DNA from: Durusdinium trenchii
Lineage: Eukaryota > Sar > Dinophyceae > Suessiales > Symbiodiniaceae
Assembly (NCBI GenBank): GCA_963970005.1
Contig: CAXAMN010005335.1
Location: 426,597-490,596, forward strand
Reading direction: 5' to 3'
Length of the DNA stretch: 64,000 nucleotides
Shown: positions 54,862-63,504 of the stretch, piece by piece
Layout: every line of letters starts with the position of its first letter
Numbering within the stretch: position 1 is the stretch's first letter
Notes under the pieces: model-generated
Database searches by the model: none
The model's input: the letters and a program-made list of their open reading frames with translations, nothing else
Told to the model about the DNA's origin: nothing
Translations under genes and position numbers: made by a program

Positions 54862-57800
54862 TTAGAGCGCTTCTCCCTCAGTGTCCTCGAGAGCGTCCAC
54901 CATCATGCCCTCGAAGTTGTCGGGGAGGTAGCCAGGGCACAAGCATTGAAGCTCTCTCATTTGGGCCACTGCGCTTTTGCCTTGCTGCCTTGCCCTCTTC
55001 TCGCTCTGGATGAACTGCGGGTCGTATCTGAGCCGCCAAATGCAGCTTTTCAGAAACTGGTTGAGTCCTTCACGAGCTGCCTTGGGCTTCTTTGTGAGGG
55101 CGTCGCTCAGGTTCCAATCTCCGGAGATCCATATGAGTCGGCAAAGAGATTCTTGAAGTTGTTCACGGAGTTGGTATGCCTGTAAGGCGCTTCGGGCGTT
55201 GCTTAGCCCCAACATTGGCCCCTCGCTGCGGGTCACAGCGTCGAAGCCACCTTTACTGTCAGTGGCCACAATGCCATTGAGGAACTTCATCATGAAGTTT
55301 GCTCGTGCCAGTTGATCTCCTGGAGGTAGTGCACAGCATCCGTTTAGCTGGCACCAAAGCAATCTTGATCTATAGTTGTGATCTTCTCCCTCCAGGGTAC
55401 ACTGGATTTCGCCATCATTTGTCGAGATGGCCTTGCGGCATAGGCGCCAAGTGCGCCATGCCACCACATTGAGCTTTCCAGGCTCGCCTCGATTTTGGGC
55501 CTTGCCACCCAAACAGGTGATGAGGCCGCCGGTGCTATCGCCTTTGGGGCGATTTGCATGGGCTTGGTCTGCCAGCGTCACCACAGTGGTGTCCTGCCAG
55601 TGCTCAACATCGTCCAGCCTCCACATTCTCAATGTTGTAGGCTCCCTGCGTACCTCGATGATGAGGTCTCGAATTTCCTTTGCAACCTGCAGGGTCTTTA
55701 GGACGGTGAGCTCGGTCAGCAGGAGGTTCACTCGGGCACATATTTGCAATTGGGTTTGTGTAGCAACCCACTGCAAGGCGCCAAGTGAAGCGCGACATGC
55801 TGCCATTTCGGCTGGTGACATTTCTTGTTGAAGGTCTCCTCGAAGTCTGTGGTCGTCTATGGCCAGGTCGGGGATCGTCTCGACATAGAAGTCCTGGCTC
55901 AGCTGAACCCATCGTTGACCTTGTCGTTCACAGACTTGTAGATCCAGGCCTGTGTGACGGTACTCTTGGGTTTTGACCGTTCCCCACTTGTAGGCCTTGT
56001 CGATCTCTTGGCGGACTTTGAGCCATTCTTCACATTCGAGGTTGCCGGCTCTGTTGAAGTCGTCGACGTGGCCGCCAACAAATCCGATGGTTTCGAACTG
56101 GTCACCTTCATTTCGAGGATTGGGGTTCGGGCGAGTCCAGACCCAAAATGATGAGTCGCCCAAAATCCTCTTTCCACCAAGCTTTGTGAAGGTGCGGTCA
56201 ACATCTTCCCAGAGTCCTCGAGGTGCTGTGGAGTTGCCGTAGACGTTCTTGAGGATTCGAAGAACTTCATGTTCTTCAGCACCAAGAGCTTGTTTGAGCT
56301 CTGGGACACCATAGGTCCAAATCTCCCGGGCTTCTTCAGTCTTGCCCGTTTGGAGGAATGCTGTTTGCATATCGAGACCTTCAAGCTGCCAGCCTCGTTG
56401 AGCCACCATGCACAGTGAGAGGTTGCGCATGAGCTGGCTTTGCACAGGTGCCGTGGAGTTGAACGAAGGGTCCAAGAGGTCGGGGTGCATGAAGCCAAGA
56501 ACCACGATTCTCGCCTTTGCTTTGCGAGAGCCATCAGGAGAGTAGGTGGTGTTCTCCTTCTGGGCTGCTTCAAGTGCTTCTTGTCGTGATTCTTCAGGTA
56601 CGGGCTTCCAGACCAGAACCCATCTGGCCTTGAGGATCCTTTGGGAATCCTTGGCCTTGTTCTGCTCGGAGACGGAGAGACAGCGTCGAACAGCTTCGGA
56701 GCGGATGAAGCTGCTGACTTCGGAAGCCTTGGCGTTGTCGAAGAGCTTGCGGTCCTCCGCGTTGAGCTTTCTGTAGCAGACTTCAGCTCCACTGACCTTC
56801 TTCACCAAGTAGGCCTGAGGATTTCTCATGAACATCTTCCTCTGGCGGTTGGAGGTGAAGTTGAGGTCAAATTCCATCACATAGCCACAGTCAATCTCCT
56901 GAATCGCCGTGTTGAGGTCGAGCAGGAGGTCGTCCTTGTCAGACTCGGTGCGAGGTCTTTTGGCATCGGGCTCTTCAAGCGTGTCACCGGGTCTTGTTTC
57001 ACCCTCTTTTGTTTCACCATCTTCAGGTCCAGGGTCTAGGAGAGGTGTTTTGGAGGTCGTTGAACTTCTCCTGGAACCAGTAGTCTTTTGTTTCTTCCAG
57101 GAAGGGTTCTCATTGCCGGTGAACTCGTCATCGTCAGAAGTCTTCTTGTCCTCATAGTCGTTGAGCATCTCCTTGCTGGGGTTGTCTCCATGTTCTTCAG
57201 GAAGTCGTGGAACGAGAGGAGGTGGTCGTAGATCACCAGGAAAGCCAAAGCGGTTGAGCTTGTCCTTGGAGTGGAAGCGGACCTTAGGCATATAGGTCTC
57301 CTCATTGGGCTGCTTCGGCAGGAAGGGCTCCAAGGTCTCTTCTTGTTTTGGCTCCTCACCAGTGACATCGGTGTAGGCACGACCAGGTAGCATGTCCTTG
57401 AGTTCTTTCCACTTCCAGCTGTTGTCCCCTTGTGCTTCCCAAAGAAGTTGTTCTCGTTCAGAAAGAGGACGGATGGAGTGGATGCTAGCTCGGTACAGAT
57501 TGCTACCGATCACCACCCAAGCTATTTGAACTCGGTCTCCTTCTCCTTGTCCAGGTACCCATTCATGTAGTACCACACGACCAGGTCCAACCCAACGTGG
57601 TCTCATGACGTGTTTCTTTCCTCCTTTGCGTCCCTTGTAGAGCGTGGTCTTCAAGAACTTCCGCCACAGCATCACAGGTTGAGCGATGTGGTAGGTCCGA
57701 ATTGGCTGGCGGATGGAGGTGTTCTTGAGCTTGGAGAGGACCACAGCTGCTTTTGCCTTGCGGGCGCAATCTTCAGCAAGTTGCCTTTGGTTTAGGAGTT

Positions 57801-60507
57801 TGGCAAAATCAGGTTCATTGCGATCCAGGGGTGACATCAATTGTCGTCTCAACTCTTCTTCGCCGACGGATGCCTGTCGTCCGAAGGCCCATTGGAAGCT
57901 AGTGAAGCCTTTGTTGAACTCCGTGTTGTTGATCGCGCTGGTAGCACTTGCCAGGGTCAGTACTGGATCTTGGTCGGGCATGCTGAACTGAAGCTTGGAG
58001 GCTGTAGTTTTGACCAGGTTGATGGCGTTCTCAGCGACACCATGTGCCCATGGTTCTTGGTCTGGTGGATGTATCACCTGAATGCCAACCGAGCCAAAGA
58101 AGTCGACGAACTGCTGTGATGTGAGGCTTTTGGCATTGTCGGGGCATAGAACCTTGGGACGTGGTTTGTCCAGAAGCCATCTCATGGTAATGGCCTTGAT
58201 GCACATCTCGGAGTTTTCCACCTTGACCTCGCCGTGCTGGTAGACAAACAGTGGTTCAGTGACTTTGAACCTTGTTGCAACATCAGTCATCAGGAGGAAC
58301 TTTATCTTGTAGTCCTGATCCGGCACGGTCCATTCGCCAACATCGAGGGCGACTTGTTCCCAAGCTTGAGGAAGAGGTCGTAGTGAACCAGGTGGAATCT
58401 GCTTTGAAGCCATGCCTCCTGGTTTGGTCTCTTGGCAGTAAGGGCAGGAGTAGTTCATGGCTGCCTTGATCTTCCATTTTGGGAGGCGTGCATCATGAAG
58501 CATGCGAGCCATGTTCCTGTTCGTTGGATGTCCAGCTGAACGATGGAAACGACTGAGCTGAGCTTCCCAGCGTTTCTTGTCTTCGGGTGTTGGTTCAGGT
58601 TCCTCATCAGGTCGTTCAGCCACTGGAGCATCAGGTTGTTCTCCTTGAGGATCATCCGCCGGTTCTTCAGCAGGTCGTAGTGGATCATCGCCTGGAACAA
58701 AATCTGCTGGAACCTCAGTGGGCGTGTACTCATCGTCCAGGGCATAGAGGCTCTTGAAGGCCGGGTTCACTTCGTTGGCTGTCCAAAGAAGCTTTGACCA
58801 ACGATCAGGCAGAAGTTGTTTAGCCCAGTTGCGAGCGATCGAACGGCTGAGGTTGATGGGATAGTAGGCCGTCTTGTTGGTGGTCTCACCATGAATCCAA
58901 TGATGTTCATGGTTGCCAACGCATCTCTTGTTGCGGAACTCGTTGTAGAAGGAGATGGAGGTCGTGGCGAATTGCCATTCTTTGCGAAGGAAACCACCTT
59001 GGTCATCTTTGAGGCCATACCTGCATCCATCAACTCTGCACCACCATACTTCTTGACCAAGTTCAGGCAGGGTCTTGTGGAAGAAGTCGTGGACGATGGG
59101 CTCCTTCCAACCTCGGCAACGTCGAGGCCATTCCCAATGTAGTTCGACCGTGGGGTCACACATCAGGATCCATGCCAGGAAGGCCACGAGGCTTCTGAGC
59201 ATCTTTCGTTCTCGACGAAGGTGCTTGTTGAGAACGTCCCGCCTGTACCAGTAGTTCAGGTCGACCCAGTCACAGAAGTAGGTGCACATTGGAGACACCC
59301 AAATCTTCTTAGGCTTTTGCTTCTTGAAGACGGTCTTGAGGTCCTCATAGGTCTGGTCCTTGTAGAGGTCGAAGCCAGTGCTGAGACCAATGCGAACACC
59401 ATTCAAACCTTCACGCTCACAGCATTGCGTGATGGTGGAGTTTGGCGAACAGAACATTTCCCAGACATAGGGCTTCTTTCCATCATAGACCAGCTCCGCG
59501 AGGTTCTTCTTGAAGTCCTCATTGAGCATGTGGATGAGGTTCATTGCAGCCTTGCCAATCCGGAGGGGGATACACTGTTGTTCTTCCTTTAGTTCGCCTC
59601 GTAGTTCGGCTCCATGTTTTCCGGATCCGTGTCGTTCGGCAAGGGGACCTGTTGGGCCTGCTGTTGAGCTCGTTGGTGAACAAGATCCATCAATCGCATC
59701 TTCTCGTCCTCGTTGAGGTACTGCAGGTAGTCTGGTTCCTGAGCTGGCGTGGGGCGAAGCGTCACCTGTTCCCAGCTGGCAGTCGAAGTGGACGGACTTG
59801 CCAACCTTAGCTCTGCGTAGCCCTCTGTCCTGGAAGACCTTGGGGATGTCGTTGGACGAAGAGCCTCCTTGGCTTTGTTCACTTTGGACTTTGCGCTGTC
59901 CCAACTCTTCTGGTATTCCGCCAGGAGGGTCCTCATGCGCTCCTCGGCAATGACCTTCTCGATCATGACGCGGACCAGCTCCTCGTTGGGCTCCATGTGT
60001 CCAGGTAGATCTCGTTGTAGTTCCTCCAGCGCCTTCTTCACATTCCCGGGGTTGACCAGCGCTGAGGAGTTGGCTGGAGCTCCGATCTTGGGGACATACT
60101 CCAGGCGTAGAGCGCACCTTGAGCAATGCTTCCATTGACCCCACTTGTTGGAGTGCCACTTCATGGGAATGTGGTTCCCCATGCATGGCCATTGAGTGCG
60201 AAGGCTCCTGGGGTCGCGAGGGTCCATGGGAACAGTGCGATCCCAATCCATGTCCTTGATCTCGGTCGTCTTGGGCGCCATGAGCTTGAGAGCGAGTAGG
60301 GGATGTCGTCGATGAGCTTTTGGGAGCGAGTGCGTTTCCCATAAGCCGAACTTGCTGCCGTGGAGATGGAGTGACATGTCGTTGCCACAGCTGCAAAAAC
60401 AAATGACGACTCTTTGAACTCCTTTGTGGTGAGGTGACTGTATGTTCACTCTCATGTGATTGAAGTTGCAATGGACACATCATGTACTGCAACGAGTGCG
60501 ACGTCAT
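54862..60507 (-). CDS. pol: Copia pol ORF: methyltransferase-like region, integrase, RT, RNase H
   Basis: Open for 1881 codons. Its ATG overlaps the gag TGA as ATGA. Residues 1 to about 300 read through the intermediate ORF in the wrong frame and look meaningless; genuine Pol begins near residue 300. Then: 346-480, a Rossmann-like region (VWEMFCSP, WVSPMCTYFCDW, ELHWEWP) recalling motifs I, IV and VI of cytosine methyltransferases, followed by a Cys/His-rich part; integrase zinc site H655, H660, C688, C691; integrase core D722, D790, E826 (spacing D-x35-E); acidic linker about 1100-1200; reverse transcriptase 1290-1560 with LDMQTAFLQ (D1379) and HVDDF (D1482, D1483); RNase H 1640-1805 with D1647, E1700, D1750 and SGDWNLSDALTKK. 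All catalytic acids are present, so activity is plausible. Confidence 0.93.
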   Translation of the reverse strand: MTSHSLQYMMCPLQLQSHESEHTVTSPQRSSKSRHLFLQLWQRHVTPSPRQQVRLMGNALAPKSSSTTSPTRSQAHGAQDDRDQGHGLGSHCSHGPSRPQEPSHSMAMHGEPHSHEVALQQVGSMEALLKVRSTPGVCPQDRSSSQLLSAGQPRECEEGAGGTTTRSTWTHGAQRGAGPRHDREGHCRGAHEDPPGGIPEELGQRKVQSEQSQGGSSSNDIPKVFQDRGLRRAKVGKSVHFDCQLGTGDASPHASSGTRLPAVPQRGREDAIDGSCSPTSSTAGPTGPLAERHGSGKHGAELRGELKEEQQCIPLRIGKAAMNLIHMLNEDFKKNLAELVYDGKKPYVWEMFCSPNSTITQCCEREGLNGVRIGLSTGFDLYKDQTYEDLKTVFKKQKPKKIWVSPMCTYFCDWVDLNYWYRRDVLNKHLRRERKMLRSLVAFLAWILMCDPTVELHWEWPRRCRGWKEPIVHDFFHKTLPELGQEVWWCRVDGCRYGLKDDQGGFLRKEWQFATTSISFYNEFRNKRCVGNHEHHWIHGETTNKTAYYPINLSRSIARNWAKQLLPDRWSKLLWTANEVNPAFKSLYALDDEYTPTEVPADFVPGDDPLRPAEEPADDPQGEQPDAPVAERPDEEPEPTPEDKKRWEAQLSRFHRSAGHPTNRNMARMLHDARLPKWKIKAAMNYSCPYCQETKPGGMASKQIPPGSLRPLPQAWEQVALDVGEWTVPDQDYKIKFLLMTDVATRFKVTEPLFVYQHGEVKVENSEMCIKAITMRWLLDKPRPKVLCPDNAKSLTSQQFVDFFGSVGIQVIHPPDQEPWAHGVAENAINLVKTTASKLQFSMPDQDPVLTLASATSAINNTEFNKGFTSFQWAFGRQASVGEEELRRQLMSPLDRNEPDFAKLLNQRQLAEDCARKAKAAVVLSKLKNTSIRQPIRTYHIAQPVMLWRKFLKTTLYKGRKGGKKHVMRPRWVGPGRVVLHEWVPGQGEGDRVQIAWVVIGSNLYRASIHSIRPLSEREQLLWEAQGDNSWKWKELKDMLPGRAYTDVTGEEPKQEETLEPFLPKQPNEETYMPKVRFHSKDKLNRFGFPGDLRPPPLVPRLPEEHGDNPSKEMLNDYEDKKTSDDDEFTGNENPSWKKQKTTGSRRSSTTSKTPLLDPGPEDGETKEGETRPGDTLEEPDAKRPRTESDKDDLLLDLNTAIQEIDCGYVMEFDLNFTSNRQRKMFMRNPQAYLVKKVSGAEVCYRKLNAEDRKLFDNAKASEVSSFIRSEAVRRCLSVSEQNKAKDSQRILKARWVLVWKPVPEESRQEALEAAQKENTTYSPDGSRKAKARIVVLGFMHPDLLDPSFNSTAPVQSQLMRNLSLCMVAQRGWQLEGLDMQTAFLQTGKTEEAREIWTYGVPELKQALGAEEHEVLRILKNVYGNSTAPRGLWEDVDRTFTKLGGKRILGDSSFWVWTRPNPNPRNEGDQFETIGFVGGHVDDFNRAGNLECEEWLKVRQEIDKAYKWGTVKTQEYRHTGLDLQVCERQGQRWVQLSQDFYVETIPDLAIDDHRLRGDLQQEMSPAEMAACRASLGALQWVATQTQLQICARVNLLLTELTVLKTLQVAKEIRDLIIEVRREPTTLRMWRLDDVEHWQDTTVVTLADQAHANRPKGDSTGGLITCLGGKAQNRGEPGKLNVVAWRTWRLCRKAISTNDGEIQCTLEGEDHNYRSRLLWCQLNGCCALPPGDQLARANFMMKFLNGIVATDSKGGFDAVTRSEGPMLGLSNARSALQAYQLREQLQESLCRLIWISGDWNLSDALTKKPKAAREGLNQFLKSCIWRLRYDPQFIQSEKRARQQGKSAVAQMRELQCLCPGYLPDNFEGMMVDALEDTEGEAL
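59589..60281 (-). CDS. Copia intermediate ORF (gag-pol spacer with Cys cluster)
   Basis: In the same frame as gag but beyond its stop. Begins MAPKTTEIKDMDWDR and ends NMEPNYEAN with TAA. CMGNHIPMKWHSNKWGQWKH followed by CSRCALRLEYVPK places three Cys and two His as in a zinc site; after it come Glu/Arg-rich helices (EERMRTLLAEYQKSWD) and Gln-rich sequence. Protein-like throughout, whereas the pol-frame reading of the same DNA is not. It must be linked to Gag and Pol by splicing, frameshifting or re-initiation. Confidence 0.7.
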   Translation of the reverse strand: MAPKTTEIKDMDWDRTVPMDPRDPRSLRTQWPCMGNHIPMKWHSNKWGQWKHCSRCALRLEYVPKIGAPANSSALVNPGNVKKALEELQRDLPGHMEPNEELVRVMIEKVIAEERMRTLLAEYQKSWDSAKSKVNKAKEALRPTTSPRSSRTEGYAELRLASPSTSTASWEQVTLRPTPAQEPDYLQYLNEDEKMRLMDLVHQRAQQQAQQVPLPNDTDPENMEPNYEAN

Positions 60508-62501
60508 CGAACGAGACCTGGTGGGTGGTTCATCTTGTTCTTGAAGGGGCTGATGACCTGAACCGTAGGAGATCCCACATAGTTGGTCTTGCCACCCGTG
60601 ATGAAGTGAACCAGGTCGATCATATAGTGGCTCTTCCCATTGCGTGGTAGTTGAACTGGTTCGTCTTCATCAAGGGCTGCGCAAACTGCGAGGCCATCAC
60701 TAAAATCAACTATCATGCCGTTGCCCTTCATGAAATCCATTCCCACCAAAACCGGAACCAGCATGTGATCTTGGAACCAGGGCTGTGTGATTTCCTCCGG
60801 ATCGGGGAGTGCGAAAGCTTGGAACGTTCGAGCGGAGGTGCTGGACTTGATTTCCAAGTGGTATTGGGCTCGTCCCCACTTTCCCGATCCATACCTGAAG
60901 CGAGGTCGGTTTTGACCATCCACCTTGATCTGAGCGGCGGAGTCTTTGGTGAGAACCGCCTGCACAAGCCGCTTGATGGACTGCTCAGGTCCTGCGCTAC
61001 AGGTGGCACCGCTGTCAAGCATGCCATAGCAAGTAGTGCCTGCGCTCACTGCAGCCATGTCCAGGTCGCCATCGTTGGCCTGGTGTTCTTCAGCAGCTTG
61101 TAGTTCGAACTGCAGGCCATAGTAGTCGTGGATGTCGGCCATGTAGGCGTTGACATTGTGGTTGCCCTTGGACTTGGATTTGCCTTTGCCCTTGAAGTTG
61201 AAGGCATTGGCGTAATAGTCCTCCACCATGTAGGCCTGTTTGCCTTTCCCTTTTCCCTTCTTACCCTTCATGGGCATAGCGTAGGTGTAGCCCCAGTCGT
61301 CCTCCATGTAGTGAAGCCATCGACCTTTTCCTCCACCAAAACCTTTAGGTTTTCCTTTCCCTTTTGGACTGTTTCTGTCGGGACAGTCCTTGGCCATGCG
61401 TTGATGGCTGCCACAAACAAAGCATCCAGTGGAAGCCGATGAAGATGCCGCACCAAAGCCACGGTCCTTCTTCATGAGCTGCGTGGCTCTTTGAGCTTGG
61501 CTCCATGAGCGACCGTTGTCCAGAGCCATGGCGTCGGCGTCACCTTGAGGTCCTTCTCCATCACCATCACCAGCGGCGTCATGTTCTCCTCCATGTTCAT
61601 CCCATTCCCAATCATCCCAAGTGACTGGTGTCATCCAGGAAGAGTCCCACGTAGGTTCCCATTCGTAGTTCCACTCATCGTCCTCCTCAAGGTTGAAGAT
61701 CTGAGGTTGATGATGACCAGGATGAACTTGTCCAGGACGTTTCGTGAAGTGCTCGTCATAGAGAATCTCGAGCGCGGACACGACGGAGACATAGTCCAGC
61801 TTGTTGTTGGTGCTGGCCAGAACTGAGCGCCATTCTTCTGGTGAAAGGGCTGCGGCCGTCAACAATCTCCATCCTCGGAGCTGCTCCAGGATGAAGCTGT
61901 CCATGTCCGAAGAGGATTCACCAGCGTCTCTTCGAGTTGAACGAGCCGGAGATCGAGGTGGTGGATCATCAGGATCCTCAGTCGGGACCTTCTCGTAGGC
62001 TTTCTCCTTCTTCTTCCTGGGGTTGTCCTCGTCCTCATCATCGTCGTCCTCCTCGTCATCCTCCGGGATGTAGAAGGTCTCAGGTCGGCCACTTCGTTCA
62101 TCCTTGAGGAGCTGCAAGGCCTCCTTGAACTCCTCAAAATGAAGTGACTCCTTGACCAGGAAGGTCGCGATGGATTCTTGGGCTCCTCCCCGAAATGAGA
62201 AATATTGACTCATCACGGAGGCTGTGTTTGGAAGCTTTCTCCTCACCAGGGGCGACATGGAGAGCTTCTGCAGCAGTCGTTGGAGTCCTTGAGGTCCCAC
62301 GAACTCCTGTTGCTCCCAGCCCATAGCAAGTAGTCGGGCAGGGCCACTGAGCTTCGCAAGGACCCTTGGAGCGAGGAACTTGCGGACATCGGGCTTTGAT
62401 CCCATGGCGTACCATGAAATCTCCTTTTGGAAGCGTCGCCATGTCCTGGGGTTGCCGTCCCAGGAAGGCACCGAAGAATCTGCAGCCACAACCTTTTCCA
62501 T
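60504..62501 (-). CDS. gag: Copia Gag with aspartic protease
   Basis: From ATG 62501 it is 665 codons. Residues 1-140 are helical capsid-like sequence (SWDGNPRTWRRFQKEISWYA); 147-160 an acidic tract; 360-373 a zinc knuckle with unusual CX2CX2HX6C spacing (CFVCGSHQRMAKDC); 375-450 several GKGKGK stretches, probably RNA-binding; 494-500 the protease active site MLDSGAT; 594-603 the second protease block VLVGMDF ... IVDFSDG. Gag packages the RNA and the protease matures the polyprotein. The first seven residues may be intronic: an AG at 62481-62480 would join in phase to the upstream leader ORF. Confidence 0.92.
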   Translation of the reverse strand: MEKVVAADSSVPSWDGNPRTWRRFQKEISWYAMGSKPDVRKFLAPRVLAKLSGPARLLAMGWEQQEFVGPQGLQRLLQKLSMSPLVRRKLPNTASVMSQYFSFRGGAQESIATFLVKESLHFEEFKEALQLLKDERSGRPETFYIPEDDEEDDDDEDEDNPRKKKEKAYEKVPTEDPDDPPPRSPARSTRRDAGESSSDMDSFILEQLRGWRLLTAAALSPEEWRSVLASTNNKLDYVSVVSALEILYDEHFTKRPGQVHPGHHQPQIFNLEEDDEWNYEWEPTWDSSWMTPVTWDDWEWDEHGGEHDAAGDGDGEGPQGDADAMALDNGRSWSQAQRATQLMKKDRGFGAASSSASTGCFVCGSHQRMAKDCPDRNSPKGKGKPKGFGGGKGRWLHYMEDDWGYTYAMPMKGKKGKGKGKQAYMVEDYYANAFNFKGKGKSKSKGNHNVNAYMADIHDYYGLQFELQAAEEHQANDGDLDMAAVSAGTTCYGMLDSGATCSAGPEQSIKRLVQAVLTKDSAAQIKVDGQNRPRFRYGSGKWGRAQYHLEIKSSTSARTFQAFALPDPEEITQPWFQDHMLVPVLVGMDFMKGNGMIVDFSDGLAVCAALDEDEPVQLPRNGKSHYMIDLVHFITGGKTNYVGSPTVQVISPFKNKMNHPPGLVR

Positions 62502-62723
62502 TGCAGCGGCCGTACAGCAAAATGCGTGTACTTGGAGAAGTCGGGGCTCGGTATGAAGAGCTCCTCAATGAAGTAGGTCTCAACTAAGTTGAGGAAGTGC
62601 AAAAAGGAGTTGAAGAGCTCCGCGAAGAACTCCTCGGTGAAGAACTGGCGTAGGGCCCACGTAGAGCTCCACAAACAAAAGGGTCGAGGCGTTGCCTCAA
62701 GAGAAATGCGCCTGGTCAATTAC
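62480..62723 (-). other. Possible spliceosomal intron inside the retrotransposon
   Basis: On the minus strand AAGTCTG/GTAATTG is a plausible donor and GGTTGTGGCTGCAG a plausible acceptor, 244 nt apart. Splicing joins G to AT to give a single reading frame: leader ...EQAKAKS then DSSVPSWDG. Both sides are phase 1. Not proven. Confidence 0.45.
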
Positions 62724-63165
62724 CAGACTTTGCCTTGGCCTGCTCTTTGTCGTCCGTGTCCTTGGAGACCTCGGCCTTGAAGTCACCTGCAAGCCCTCCA
62801 GGGAGAAGAGAGCGTGCACTCACCTCCGAAGTGCCAAAAACACCTGCCCAGGGTTCTCGCTGTCCTGTAGGCCTCGAAGACGATGAAGGTTCCGTCTTCG
62901 CCACAGGATCTTGCCGTTCCTCAGGAGCCTCCTCCAGGTACCTGGCGTAGGCCTCAGGTCCAGGGGTAGGAAACTCGGCCAGTGGACGGGCGTGTTGATC
63001 CCGAAAGGGGAGGTTTGGCCTTCTCGGAGAGCGTGACCTCGACCGTGAAGAAGTCCTGTAGGCCACCAAGACACCGTTGTCGTCCCAAATGTTGGAGGGA
63101 CTTCCCTTCCTCTTGCCACCGCCCTTCGTGATGAGGTACTCGAACCGCAGAGGCCACCGGAGTCC
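62724..63165 (-). CDS. Copia leader ORF, probable N-terminal extension of Gag
   Basis: Open for 147 codons after a TGA, without an evident ATG. Reads RWPLRFEYLITKGGGKRKGS, then SNIWDDNGVLVAY and an RS-rich piece (RTSSRSRSRSPRRP), then Glu/Pro-rich sequence. It is protein-like and ends at the possible donor. Either the N-terminal part of Gag joined by splicing, or a relict. Confidence 0.5.
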
Positions 63166-63213
63166 TCAACAAGAGCGATGAGCAGGAAGTCGTGCAGTGC
63201 CCAGGATGGAACA

Positions 63214-63227
63214 CTGCTCCGCTACCA
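63214..63227 (-). other. Primer-binding site (initiator tRNA-Met type)
   Basis: One base inside the 5' LTR the minus strand reads TGGTAGCGGAGCAG. TGGTAGC-GAG is close to the complement of the eukaryotic initiator tRNA-Met 3' end, the usual copia primer. Confidence 0.75.
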
Positions 63228-63228
63228 A

Positions 63229-63445
63229 TGCGGTAGCCAAATAGGGCTTTAGGGGTGCCCTAAACCAACCAAACCACGTAGTCGAAGCGCAGCGAATGGC
63301 GAAGCCACACCAAGTGGCCGAAGCGAACACGAGGGTCGCGCCAAGCGACCTTTTCCGCTGCTTGAGCCGGGGCTCAAGGCCTGAAAGGCCAGGTGCAAAG
63401 GTTCATGCGAGCATGAAAGCCAAACATGGAAAAACCGCTATCGCA
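63229..63445 (-). repeat. 5' LTR of the copia element
   Basis: 217 bp; 216 identical to the 3' LTR. It should hold the element's promoter, although no core promoter motif is recognisable. Confidence 0.97.
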
Positions 63446-63450
63446 AATGC
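63446..63450. repeat. Right copy of the AATGC target duplication
   Basis: Same five bases as 54609-54613; five bases is the usual copia duplication. Confidence 0.9.
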
Positions 63451-63504
63451 CTATCACCGGGTGGGGAGTCTAGGTTTCCGCTACCACTTAGAATGCCTCC
63501 CAGC

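Larger units (their letters stand above)
54614..63445 (-). mobile_element. Complete Ty1/copia LTR retrotransposon
   Basis: 8.8-kb element on the minus strand. LTRs of 217 bp (54614-54830, 63229-63445) start TG, end CA, and differ only at 54649/63264. Five-base target duplication AATGC. Order after the 5' LTR: primer-binding site, RS-rich leader ORF, gag with protease, an intermediate ORF, then pol with integrase before reverse transcriptase, the copia order. No internal stop or frame disruption is evident inside the large domains, so it may be autonomous. It would move by a cytoplasmic particle, reverse transcription and integration. The polypurine tract next to the 3' LTR is weak (AAAGAAAA about 20 bases away). 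Confidence 0.97.

Noticed and set aside
54830..54862. Strong polypurine tract next to the 3' LTR
   Set aside because: Only a short AAAGAAAA is present some 20 bases from the LTR; not convincing enough to annotate.
59600..60507. First 300 residues of the long pol ORF as real protein
   Set aside because: Composition is Ser/Gly/Pro/His-rich without motifs, while the alternative frame of the same DNA encodes a Cys-cluster protein; the ATGA overlap may still matter for translation.
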